Shown here in pieces: positions 53,075-60,847 of a stretch of 64,000 bases of DNA. The number at the start of each line of letters is the position of its first letter. Position 1 is the stretch's first letter. This stretch comes from Desulfotignum sp. (GTDB lineage Bacteria; Desulfobacterota; Desulfobacteria; Desulfobacterales; Desulfobacteraceae), in contig JAABSO010000010.1 in NCBI GenBank assembly GCA_011390335.1, positions 44,688 through 108,687 of the forward strand, in the 5' to 3' direction. The position numbers and the translations under genes were made by a program. The notes below the pieces were generated by a model that did no database searches, was not told the DNA's origin, and saw only the letters and a program-made list of their open reading frames with translations.

Positions 53075-53100
53075 TACAAAATACCCGCAGTATCAGATTT

Positions 53101-53116
53101 CGGCATCCAATTTGCA
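53101..53116 (+). promoter_or_regulatory. sigma-54 promoter of the flgB-to-motE operon
   Basis: CGGCATCCAATTTGCA carries GG (53102-53103) and GC (53114-53115) with the required 10-base gap, matching TGGCAY-N5-TTGC except the first base. Transcription would begin near 53127, 60 bp upstream of the flgB ATG at 53187. Confidence 0.75.
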
Positions 53117-53186
53117 TGATGTAATTTCCAGAACATGTGTACACCACAAAGCTGTTTTTATGACACGTATATGTATGGAGAAAAAA

Positions 53187-53504
53187 ATGACAGATGCAAA
53201 TGTTTCTGCACACGGTTTTCAGAACCAGGATTTCGCCGGAACCCTGAACCAGGCCCTGGGCAGATTTGAAACTGCCTGCCCGGCTGATGTTTGTGAAACA
53301 CACACGGATTTTTGCAGCGGTCCCTATTTTTCCCGAACAGGCAAAAATGATGACAGAACAGATGAATTTTATTCAGATGCGCTGGATATCGACAGGGAAC
53401 TTGTGCATCTGATGCAAAACAATATGGCATACCGCAGCACCACTGAGAGGTTGCTGCAGAAAATGGTTTTGTTCACCCATGCCATTGACCAAGGAGGAAA
53501 CTAG
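53187..53504 (+). CDS. flgB: flagellar basal-body rod protein FlgB, N-terminally shortened
   Basis: The C-terminal half matches FlgB: DIDRELVHLMQNNMAYRSTT and LLQKMVLFTHAIDQGGN, as in the DMDRE...YQ pattern of known FlgB. The family's N-terminal helix and the rod motif ASNIANADTPGY (~35-40 residues) are absent; GFQNQDFAGTLNQALGRF corresponds to the part just after it. ATG 53187 has GGAG six bases upstream and follows the sigma-54 site, so the short form appears to be the real product (105 residues). In-frame codons upstream contain ISASN but lie in the promoter. flgC follows after three bases. Confidence 0.82.
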   Translation: MTDANVSAHGFQNQDFAGTLNQALGRFETACPADVCETHTDFCSGPYFSRTGKNDDRTDEFYSDALDIDRELVHLMQNNMAYRSTTERLLQKMVLFTHAIDQGGN

Positions 53505-53507
53505 CTT

Positions 53508-54005
53508 ATGGATCTGTTAAATGCATCACGGATCAGCGGCACCGCCCTGGCTGCCCACCGCACCAAATTGAATGTCATTGCTGAAAATCTGGCCAATGTC
53601 GACACCACGCGAACAGAAGAAGGCGGCCCGTATCAGCGGAAAATGGTGGTGTTCAAAGGAGATGATATCGATTCCTTCCAGAGTGTTCTGGAAAAAAAAC
53701 AGGCCCGCAAAAGGGTGGGGGAGATTGTGCTGGAACCCATCACCTTTGATGATGAAAACAAACAGGAAAATGGGAACGGGGTCCGGGTGGATGAAATTGT
53801 CAAATCCCAGGAGGATTTCAGACTGGTCTATAATCCGGCACATCCGGATGCAGACCCCCAAACAGGTTATGTGCGGATGCCCAATGTGGACCATCTGACG
53901 GAGATCGCAGACATGCTGGTGGCCAAAAGAAGTTATGAGGCAAGTGTTACAGCGCTGTCCGCCACAAAGGACATGATTACAAAAGCCCTTGAAATAGGCA
54001 GGTAG
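53508..54005 (+). CDS. flgC: flagellar basal-body rod protein FlgC
   Basis: A proximal rod subunit of 165 residues, longer than the ~135-150 usual. The N-terminal rod motif is intact (SGTALAAHRTKLNVIAENLA followed by NVDTTRTEEGGPYQRK) and the C-terminal helix is VDHLTEIADMLVAKRSYEAS. Between them lies a variable region of ~70 residues. The gene follows flgB by three bases and precedes fliE by 34. Confidence 0.95.
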   Translation: MDLLNASRISGTALAAHRTKLNVIAENLANVDTTRTEEGGPYQRKMVVFKGDDIDSFQSVLEKKQARKRVGEIVLEPITFDDENKQENGNGVRVDEIVKSQEDFRLVYNPAHPDADPQTGYVRMPNVDHLTEIADMLVAKRSYEASVTALSATKDMITKALEIGR

Positions 54006-54039
54006 TGCAGCATATCAAAGGGTAACCAAAGGAGGCATT

Positions 54040-54333
54040 GTGGCAGATATCAACGGCATTGACAACAAAATCAGTCTGCATACCGAACCGGTCAGCAGCC
54101 GGGTGCACAGAAGGGATCCGGCATTTGCACAAAGGCTGCAGGCTGCGGTATCAGATGTAAATGACAGGCAGCATACCGCAGATGATGCGGTTCAGGCCGT
54201 CATCAAGGGAGAGATGGGGATTCATGAGGGCATGCTGGCCCTGGGCAGGGCCAGTACCTCCCTTAAGCTGCTGGCCCAGGTGCGCAACAAAGCCATGACT
54301 GCATACAATGAAATCATGCGCATGCAGGTATAG
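54040..54333 (+). CDS. fliE: flagellar hook-basal body complex protein FliE
   Basis: FliE joins the MS ring to the rod. The 97-residue protein has FAQRLQAAVSDVNDRQHTAD, AVQAVIKGEMGIHEGMLALG and the closing LAQVRNKAMTAYNEIMRMQV typical of FliE. The start is GTG at 54040 after AGGAGG. It precedes fliF by 17 bp. Confidence 0.95.
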   Translation: MADINGIDNKISLHTEPVSSRVHRRDPAFAQRLQAAVSDVNDRQHTADDAVQAVIKGEMGIHEGMLALGRASTSLKLLAQVRNKAMTAYNEIMRMQV

Positions 54334-54350
54334 GCGCGAAAAGAGGGGAT

Positions 54351-56063
54351 ATGAATCCTGTTATTGAAAAAATAATCACCACATTCAAGGCGATGTCTGT
54401 TGCCCGGAAAATTGCCCTGGGTGTTCTGGCTATGGCAGTGGTTGCCGGATTTACCACCATGTTTATCTGGGCCAATAAAACCCAGTTTAAGACAGCCTAC
54501 AGCGGAATGACCAAAGAAGACGCGGCTCTTGTGGTAGACAAACTCAAGGAAACCAATACCCCGTACCGTCTGACCGGGGACGGAACCACCATCATGGTGC
54601 CTGAAGATACTGTATATGATGTGCGGCTCACCATGGCAAAGGACGGGATACCCAAAGGCAGCGGTGTGGGGTATGAGATTTTTGACAAAACCGAGTTCGG
54701 CACCACGGAATTTGTGCAGAAAATCAACAAAAAAAGGGCGCTCCAGGGGGAGCTGGCCCGGACAATTGCAGCCTTTAATGAAGTGAAGACCGCCAGGGTC
54801 ATGATTGTTTTGCCAAAAGAGTCTGTATTTGTTGAAGAAACCAAACAGCCATCTGCTTCTGTTCTGCTGGAACTCAACACAGATCTTGGAAAAGAAGAGG
54901 TTACAGCCATTGCCCATCTGGTGGCAAGCTCAGTACAGGATCTGACCCCCAAACTGGTAACCATTGTGGATACTGCCGGCCGCATTCTGTTTGAAGGCAA
55001 ATCCGAAGAGGAACAGGCCAAAATTGATGCGGAAAACCTGGCAGATGCCCAGTACCAGTACAAGGTGCGGTTTGAGGAAAACCTGACCCGCAGAATCCAG
55101 ACCATGCTGGAGCGAATCGTGGGCAAAGATCGGGCCATTGTCCGGGTGATTTCGGAAATGGATTTTTCAAAAAACAGCATCAATGAGGAGATTTATGACC
55201 CATTTGAACGGGGCGGGGAATTTATACGAAGCAGAAAAAACAAGGCAGAGCAGGTGGTGCAGCTCACCGATGACATCGGCATCCCCTCCAGTGTCAACCC
55301 CATTGTGGAAGAAAACCCGCCCGGCGAAGCTGTTATTGAACGGATAAATAAAAGTGATGACACGGTTAATTATGAAATCAGCCGGCGCATAGAGGAAAGC
55401 AGAAAGCCCATGGCAGTACTCAACCGGCTTTCCGTGGCCGCTGTCATTGACGGCAAATATGAATTCCAGACCGATGAACAGGGCAACCGGGCGCGGGTGT
55501 ACGTTCCCAGGTCTGATGCGGAGATGCAGCAGTTTGAAAATATCGTGATCCGGGCCATGGGATATAATGAAGACAGAAACGACCAGGTTTCCATGGAATC
55601 GTTTCCCTTTGCTTCCATTGCGGATCTGGACCAGGAATCACCCACCCCCACGGGCTGGCGCATTGTCCAGGAAGAATACGGCCGCCTCATTGCCAACATG
55701 CTGCTGGTTCTGGTACTCTTCTTGTTTGTCATCCGTCCTATTATCAAAACCGTGCGGGACATCAAAGACACTGTTGATCAGGACATGCTGCCGGAGCCTG
55801 AAGAGATGGACCGGATTACAGAAGCAGATAAAGAACCTGATTTCCGTGAAATGGACGGTTCCCAGCAGAAAGAATTTCTCCAGCTCATGACCGATGATCA
55901 GAAAAAAGATTTTTTCGGTAAAATGACGCCTGCGGAACGGGCTGCCTACCTTGCCAACATGCCGGTTGTTGACAAAGCCAGGTATTATGCTGAAAAAGAT
56001 CCGGCCAAAACCATCAATATCATCAAGGCCTGGGTCGGTGAAGTTGACACAGAAGAGGAGTAA
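54351..56063 (+). CDS. fliF: flagellar M-ring protein FliF
   Basis: FliF forms the MS ring in the inner membrane. The 570-residue protein has two TM segments (~22-43 AVVAGFTTMFIWA and ~448-468 LIANMLLVLVLFLFVIRPI), and between them ring-building domains with MAKDGIPKGSGVGYEIFD, NKKRALQGELARTIA and VARVMIVLP-like ARVMIVLPKESVF. The C-terminal tail (PEEMDRITEADK and the terminal KAWVGEVDTEEE) binds FliG. Length is normal. It is followed by fliG after six bases. Confidence 0.97.
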   Translation: MNPVIEKIITTFKAMSVARKIALGVLAMAVVAGFTTMFIWANKTQFKTAYSGMTKEDAALVVDKLKETNTPYRLTGDGTTIMVPEDTVYDVRLTMAKDGIPKGSGVGYEIFDKTEFGTTEFVQKINKKRALQGELARTIAAFNEVKTARVMIVLPKESVFVEETKQPSASVLLELNTDLGKEEVTAIAHLVASSVQDLTPKLVTIVDTAGRILFEGKSEEEQAKIDAENLADAQYQYKVRFEENLTRRIQTMLERIVGKDRAIVRVISEMDFSKNSINEEIYDPFERGGEFIRSRKNKAEQVVQLTDDIGIPSSVNPIVEENPPGEAVIERINKSDDTVNYEISRRIEESRKPMAVLNRLSVAAVIDGKYEFQTDEQGNRARVYVPRSDAEMQQFENIVIRAMGYNEDRNDQVSMESFPFASIADLDQESPTPTGWRIVQEEYGRLIANMLLVLVLFLFVIRPIIKTVRDIKDTVDQDMLPEPEEMDRITEADKEPDFREMDGSQQKEFLQLMTDDQKKDFFGKMTPAERAAYLANMPVVDKARYYAEKDPAKTINIIKAWVGEVDTEEE

Positions 56064-56069
56064 GCTACC

Positions 56070-57083
56070 ATGGCAGATGTATTAGACCCTGCAAGCATAT
56101 CCGGATGCCAGAAAGCAGCTGTTTTCCTGTTGGCAATGGGTGAGGATTATACCTCCGGTGTGTTTGAAAAAATGAATGACCAGGAGATTTCAGATGTGGT
56201 TTTTGAGATGTCCAAAATCAAGCACATCACCCCTGAAATGCTCAAGGCGGTTTCCATCGATTTTGTGGAACAGTTTGAAGGGGATACAAAAATGATTGTG
56301 GAGGGGGATTCCTTTATCAAGAGTGTGGTATCCCGCACCATGAAAGACAAGCAGGCCAAGGCGATCCTGGAGGATCTTGAAAAAAAGAAACAGGACAAAC
56401 CCTTTATCTGGAGCCGGAATGTCAATGTGGGAACCCTTGCCGCATATGTGGAGGGAGAACATCCCCAGACTGTTGCCATGATCCTGGCCCATATGCCTGC
56501 CGAGATCTCTTCGGAAATCCTTATGAGCATGCCTGAGGAGAAAAAAGGAGATATCTGCCTGCGGATAGCCAGACTGGGACAGATTTCCGAAGATGTGGTC
56601 CGGGATGTGGACCGGGCATTGAAAATGGAAATGAGCGGGGCAGTGGGCCCCGGCGGCAAGGCCGGAGGACTCCAGGTCCTGGTGGATATCATCAATGGGG
56701 TGGACAAATCAACAGAAGATACCATAATGGAATATGTGGAAGAAGATGATGCGGAAATGGCCAATGAGATCAGAAATCTGATGTTTGTATTTGAAGATCT
56801 CACAAATGTTGATGATACTGCCATGCGGGAGGTCCTCAAGAAAGTGGAAGGTCAGCAGCTGACCTATGCATTGAAAACCGCCACCGAAGAAATGAAGGAC
56901 AAGATCTTTTCAAATCTGTCCCAGCGGGCCGGTGAGATGCTCAAGGATGATCTGGAAGCCATGGGGCCGGTGCGGCTGACAGAGGTTGAAGAGGCCCAGC
57001 AGGCCGTTGTCCGGGCTGCCAAGGAGTTGGAAGCTGACGGTACCATAACCCTGGGTAAAGGAAAAGATGATGTCCTTGTCTGA
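56070..57083 (+). CDS. fliG: flagellar motor switch protein FliG
   Basis: FliG is the rotor protein that meets the stator. The 337-residue protein shows the N-terminal FliF-binding domain (KAAVFLLAMGEDYTSGVFEK), EHPQTVAMILAHMP in the middle domain with the FliM-binding region, and the C-terminal torque helix LMFVFEDLTNVDDTAMREVL with conserved charged residues. It overlaps fliH by 17 bases. Confidence 0.97.
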   Translation: MADVLDPASISGCQKAAVFLLAMGEDYTSGVFEKMNDQEISDVVFEMSKIKHITPEMLKAVSIDFVEQFEGDTKMIVEGDSFIKSVVSRTMKDKQAKAILEDLEKKKQDKPFIWSRNVNVGTLAAYVEGEHPQTVAMILAHMPAEISSEILMSMPEEKKGDICLRIARLGQISEDVVRDVDRALKMEMSGAVGPGGKAGGLQVLVDIINGVDKSTEDTIMEYVEEDDAEMANEIRNLMFVFEDLTNVDDTAMREVLKKVEGQQLTYALKTATEEMKDKIFSNLSQRAGEMLKDDLEAMGPVRLTEVEEAQQAVVRAAKELEADGTITLGKGKDDVLV

Positions 57084-58047
57084 TGCAGAAAATGGTGAAT
57101 TCACGCCCATTGATATCGGGACCCTTGACAATTTTGATGGGGAAATATCAAAAAAAACCGATAAAACAGATCCGGACTTTGACCGGTTTACCCTGCTGTT
57201 TGATCCGTCAAAATTTGAAACCGGTGAACCGGAAGAGTTCACAGCTTTTTATTCAGGCAAAAAAGAAAAAAAAGCAGATTCTTTCAAGCCGTTATTTGAC
57301 ATAAAGCAAAAATCTGCGCCATCACAGAAACCCGAAGAGATCAAAAAAAATCGTGGATCTGAAAAATCTGTACCTGATCCGGAACAGATCATTTCACCTT
57401 CTCTAGAAGACCAGGCAAAGGAAAAGGGGTTTGCCAAAGGATATGAACAGGGGGAAAAAAAGGGGCATTCTGAAGGCTATGAAAAAGGGTTTGAAAAAGG
57501 CAGAACAGAGGGACTTGCCAAAGGGCAGGCAGACGGATTTGCCAAAGGTGAGCCCGATGGGTTTGCCAAAGGTGAGACACAGGGCCGTGAAAAAGGGGAA
57601 AAGGAGTCCCGGGAAGAGGCGGCAGATATCTTGAAAAGCCTGCAGAAATCTCTGGCAGCCGTGGACAGTGTCCTGAACGATGTGGTGGATGCCCATGAAC
57701 AGGAGCTTCTGGAACTGGTTTTCAAGATCGCCGAAAAAGCGGTTCACGCCAGTCTGGATACCAGAGATGACATGGTGCACCATGCTGTCCTGGATGCCTT
57801 GAAAACCCTTGCCCAGCCCAGAGAAATTAAGTTGAGTATTGCTCCGGAAGATTATGAATACATTGAAATGGTCAAGGACAGCTTCTTTGAGGTTGCGGCA
57901 TCACTCCAGCATGTAGCAGTACAATCGGATCCCATGATTCGCAGGGGGGGCTGCCGTATTGAAACCGATACTGCTTCCGTATCCACAGACCCTGAAACCA
58001 AACTGGCTGCTGTGTATGAAGCAGTAAAAGCCGGAGCCAGGATGTGA
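57067..58047 (+). CDS. fliH: flagellar assembly protein FliH with GxxxG repeat region
   Basis: FliH regulates the FliI export ATPase. The 326-residue protein has a disordered N-terminus (~1-120), a GxxxG repeat stretch (~118-180; FAKGYEQGEKKGHSEGYEKG and similar) forming the glycine-zipper helix found in many FliH proteins, and a C-terminal domain (IKLSIAPEDYEYIEMVKDSF, GGCRIETD) that contacts FliI. It overlaps fliG by 17 bases; its stop overlaps a GTG just ahead of the fliI start. Confidence 0.93.
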   Translation: MMSLSDAENGEFTPIDIGTLDNFDGEISKKTDKTDPDFDRFTLLFDPSKFETGEPEEFTAFYSGKKEKKADSFKPLFDIKQKSAPSQKPEEIKKNRGSEKSVPDPEQIISPSLEDQAKEKGFAKGYEQGEKKGHSEGYEKGFEKGRTEGLAKGQADGFAKGEPDGFAKGETQGREKGEKESREEAADILKSLQKSLAAVDSVLNDVVDAHEQELLELVFKIAEKAVHASLDTRDDMVHHAVLDALKTLAQPREIKLSIAPEDYEYIEMVKDSFFEVAASLQHVAVQSDPMIRRGGCRIETDTASVSTDPETKLAAVYEAVKAGARM

Positions 58048-58049
58048 AA

Positions 58050-59384
58050 ATGCACCATTTGTCCCGTATTGATTTTACAAAATACACCCGCATAGTGGAC
58101 CAGGTGACAACGGTCCGTCCTGAAGGCCGTGTATCCCAGGTGGTGGGACTGATCGCCCAGGGAGACAGCCTGGGGCTGGGAATCGGCAGTTTGTGCAGCA
58201 TTTTGACGGACCAGGGCGAGGAGATCAAGGCTGAGGTGGTGGGGTTCAAAAAACAAAAAGCCCTGCTCATGCCCTACGGGGATATCAGGGGGGTGCGCAT
58301 GGGCAGCCGGATTATTCCGGTATCAGCGTCTCCCATGGTGGGGGTGTCTGACCAGCTGCTGGGGCGGGTGATAGACGGGATGGGAAATCCTCTGGACGGC
58401 AAAGGCAGCATCGACTCGACTGCCCGGTATTATCTTTACGGGAAACCCATCAGCCCCCTGCAGCGCCAATCCATCAAAGAACCGCTGGATGTGGGGGTGG
58501 CTGCCATCAACAGCATGATCACCCTTGGCAAAGGCCAGCGGGTGGCCATCATGGCCGGCTCCGGGGTGGGAAAAAGCGTGCTCATGGGCATGATGACCCA
58601 GCATACAGCTGCTGATGTGGTGGTGATAGGCCTTATCGGTGAACGGGGGCGCGAAGTCAAGGATTTTGTGGAAGAAACCCTGAAGGCAGAAGGGTTGAAA
58701 CGGGCTGTGGTGGTGGCTGCTACATCAGATATGCCGCCTCTGGTCAGAATGCGGGGGGCGTATCTGGCCACAACTATTGCAGAATATTTCAGGGACCAGG
58801 GCAAAAATGTGCTGCTCATGGTGGATTCCATAACCCGGTTTGCCATGTCATCCCGGGATGTGGGCCTTGCTGCAGGCGAACCCCCCACCACAAGGGGATA
58901 TACCCCTTCTTTTTTTGTCAAGATTCCGGTACTGCTGGAACGGGCGGGCAATGTGGAAAACAGCGGCTCCATCACAGGTGTCTACACGGTGCTGGTGGAA
59001 GGAGATGATCTGAATGATCCTGTGGGAGATACGGTCCGGTCTATTGTGGACGGACACATCGTGCTGTCCAGGGACCTTGCCGACAAGGGCCATTATCCGG
59101 CCATTGATGTCATGGCCAGTGTGTCCAGGGTAATGCAGGATGTGTGTGGAAAAGAACACCTGGCTGTCTCCAGACAGGCGGTAAACCTCATGGCCGCCTA
59201 TAAGAACGCTGAAGACATGATCACCATCGGTGCCTATGTAAAGGGATCAGATCCGGATGTGGACCAGGCTATACGCATAATGCCTGAAATCAACAATGTG
59301 CTGCGCCAGGACATGGGTGAAAAAAAGGATCTGCCTGCCAGTGTAACGGCATTGAAACATGCATTGGAAAACCAAAAAAAATAA
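58050..59384 (+). CDS. fliI: flagellum-specific export ATP synthase FliI
   Basis: FliI is the F1-like ATPase of the flagellar type III export gate. The 444-residue protein has Walker A GSGVGKSVLM, AIDAL-like GEPPTTRGYTPSFF and LLMVDSITRFAMSSRDVGLA with Walker B, plus TDGHIVLSR-like VDGHIVLSRDLADKGHYPAI. ATG 58050 is placed seven bases after AGGA; GTG 58044 overlaps the fliH stop. fliJ starts 10 bp after it. Confidence 0.96.
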   Translation: MHHLSRIDFTKYTRIVDQVTTVRPEGRVSQVVGLIAQGDSLGLGIGSLCSILTDQGEEIKAEVVGFKKQKALLMPYGDIRGVRMGSRIIPVSASPMVGVSDQLLGRVIDGMGNPLDGKGSIDSTARYYLYGKPISPLQRQSIKEPLDVGVAAINSMITLGKGQRVAIMAGSGVGKSVLMGMMTQHTAADVVVIGLIGERGREVKDFVEETLKAEGLKRAVVVAATSDMPPLVRMRGAYLATTIAEYFRDQGKNVLLMVDSITRFAMSSRDVGLAAGEPPTTRGYTPSFFVKIPVLLERAGNVENSGSITGVYTVLVEGDDLNDPVGDTVRSIVDGHIVLSRDLADKGHYPAIDVMASVSRVMQDVCGKEHLAVSRQAVNLMAAYKNAEDMITIGAYVKGSDPDVDQAIRIMPEINNVLRQDMGEKKDLPASVTALKHALENQKK

Positions 59385-59393
59385 AGACTGTAA

Positions 59394-59852
59394 ATGAAAC
59401 GGTTTGCATTCAGACTGCAGCAGCTGCTCAACTATAAAGGATATCTGGAGCGCCTTTCCCGGCAGGAAACGGCAAAGGCCCACCTGGAGATTGTTGATTG
59501 CGACAGACAGATAGATGCACTAAAAAAGCAGTTGATTCAGTCTGCAAAACAGATGGACGGCAAAGTGCGCGACGGCATATGTGCCAGAGAATTCAAACAG
59601 CACCAGACCTTTCTTACGGCCGTGGAAACAGGCATTGAAGATGAGAAAAATCGGAAAAAACTTCTGGAGAAAATCTGGCAGGAAAAACAGGCCCTTTTGA
59701 AAAAAAGAAGCGTTGAAAAAAAATCCATGGAGCATCTGCGGGAAAAACAGGCCCGGGCACATGATCAGAAGATGCTGAAATCAGAACAAAAAGAACTGGA
59801 TGAAATCAGTACGTTGAAGACAGCAAGGGGGATCAACCATGATGCAGAATAA
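59394..59852 (+). CDS. fliJ: flagellar export protein FliJ
   Basis: FliJ is an all-helical coiled-coil that sits in the FliI ring. The 152-residue protein begins KRFAFRLQQLLNYKGYLERL, the usual FliJ start, and continues as one long charged antiparallel coiled coil with EKKSMEHLREKQARAHD near the end. Low sequence conservation is normal, so position after fliI is the main support. It overlaps the motE-like gene by 14 bases. Confidence 0.9.
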   Translation: MKRFAFRLQQLLNYKGYLERLSRQETAKAHLEIVDCDRQIDALKKQLIQSAKQMDGKVRDGICAREFKQHQTFLTAVETGIEDEKNRKKLLEKIWQEKQALLKKRSVEKKSMEHLREKQARAHDQKMLKSEQKELDEISTLKTARGINHDAE

Positions 59853-60477
59853 AAAAATACTCCTGCTTGCCGGTGTGATGGTGCTGTTCTCCATAGTTGC
59901 CGGCATGCCCCAGAGACCGGCCCCTTTCTTTATGGGGTATCTATCTGAGACAGGCGGTGTTTCAGTGGCGTTTTCCCAGGAGGAAAATACTGCAGATGTC
60001 CCTGAACAAAATAATGAAGACGCTGCTTCTGACGGGCAGTCCCCATGCCCGGATCCGGCCGAAGTGGTGCTCCGGGGCCTTGAGGAAAAAAAACAGGCAA
60101 TAGAAGAGTTGCGTAACGCCCTGGACCAGGAAAAAAAAGAGCTGCAAAGATATGAGGAACAGATAGACGAAAAACTGACTTCTCTTGAAGCCATGAAACA
60201 ACAGATTCAGAAAGACCTGGCCCTGCTGGATGAAAAAAAGAGCGAAAAGGAACTGGAAAAAGAAGCAGCCTATGAGGCCAAAATGAACCGCCTGGTGAAA
60301 ATGTATGCCGGCATGAAACCCAAGGACGCTGCCCAGATTGTGGATGAGATGACACTGGAGGTGGCCCAGGAAATATTTTTCCGAATGCGGGAAACATCTG
60401 CATCCCAGATTTTGAGTTTTGTGGATTCCCAGAAAGCTGCAAAAATAAGTGAGCGCCTTGCCTTCAGGCGAAAATAA
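59839..60477 (+). CDS. motE: MotE-like flagellar stator chaperone
   Basis: A 212-residue protein with an N-terminal hydrophobic signal/anchor (KILLLAGVMVLFSIVAGM), a low-complexity linker, a long coiled coil (~75-150) and a C-terminal MgtE-N-like domain (YAGMKPKDAAQIVDEMTLEV, VDSQKAAKISERLAF). This layout matches MotE, which chaperones or stabilises MotC in the periplasm. It follows fliJ, the typical place for motE in deltaproteobacteria and epsilonproteobacteria. The MgtE-like core is well preserved. Confidence 0.82.
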   Translation: MMQNKKILLLAGVMVLFSIVAGMPQRPAPFFMGYLSETGGVSVAFSQEENTADVPEQNNEDAASDGQSPCPDPAEVVLRGLEEKKQAIEELRNALDQEKKELQRYEEQIDEKLTSLEAMKQQIQKDLALLDEKKSEKELEKEAAYEAKMNRLVKMYAGMKPKDAAQIVDEMTLEVAQEIFFRMRETSASQILSFVDSQKAAKISERLAFRRK

Positions 60478-60847
60478 TAGCTGAATGTTTCCCGTTCTAG
60501 GTACATTTTCATGACAACCGATCTTATTTCAAAAACTTAAAATTTCCCCCTTTTCCCCTGCCGTCACTCCTCTTTCCACACCTGAGAATTTTCTGAAGGT
60601 TTGAAAAAATTGCGGGCTGTCTTCTGATGGCCGGTATCCCCTCCCTGCTGCAGATCCTGTGGGCAATATTTTCCCATCATGTAGAAAACAGGTCGGGAAA
60701 GAAATGCCGGAATCCGTTCCATCTTTGTTGAAAATCAAGGCATGAATATTATAAATATCTGATATTATAGGTTTTAGACAAACAATTCAAAACTGGCATG
60801 AACCTTGCTGAATAGTCCTTTAAACAATTTTATTATACAGGTGCCTG
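60478..60847. other. 370-bp intergenic region ahead of fliK
   Basis: No gene is seen. It ends with a sigma-54 promoter at 60794-60809. The first ~300 bp are featureless apart from an A+T-rich stretch at 60740-60785 directly upstream of the promoter, a usual place for activator or IHF sites. Confidence 0.55.
60794..60809 (+). promoter_or_regulatory. sigma-54 promoter of fliK-flgD-flgE
   Basis: TGGCATGAACCTTGCT is a near-perfect sigma-54 site: GG at 60795-60796, 10 bases, GC at 60807-60808, with TGGCAY and TTGCT intact. fliK starts 38 bp downstream. Confidence 0.85.

Noticed and set aside
53091..53186. Longer FlgB using in-frame codons with ISASNLHD that resemble ASNIANAD
   Set aside because: The region contains a good sigma-54 promoter, shows no TPGY and the GGAG at 53178 fits ATG 53187; kept only as a question in the findings.
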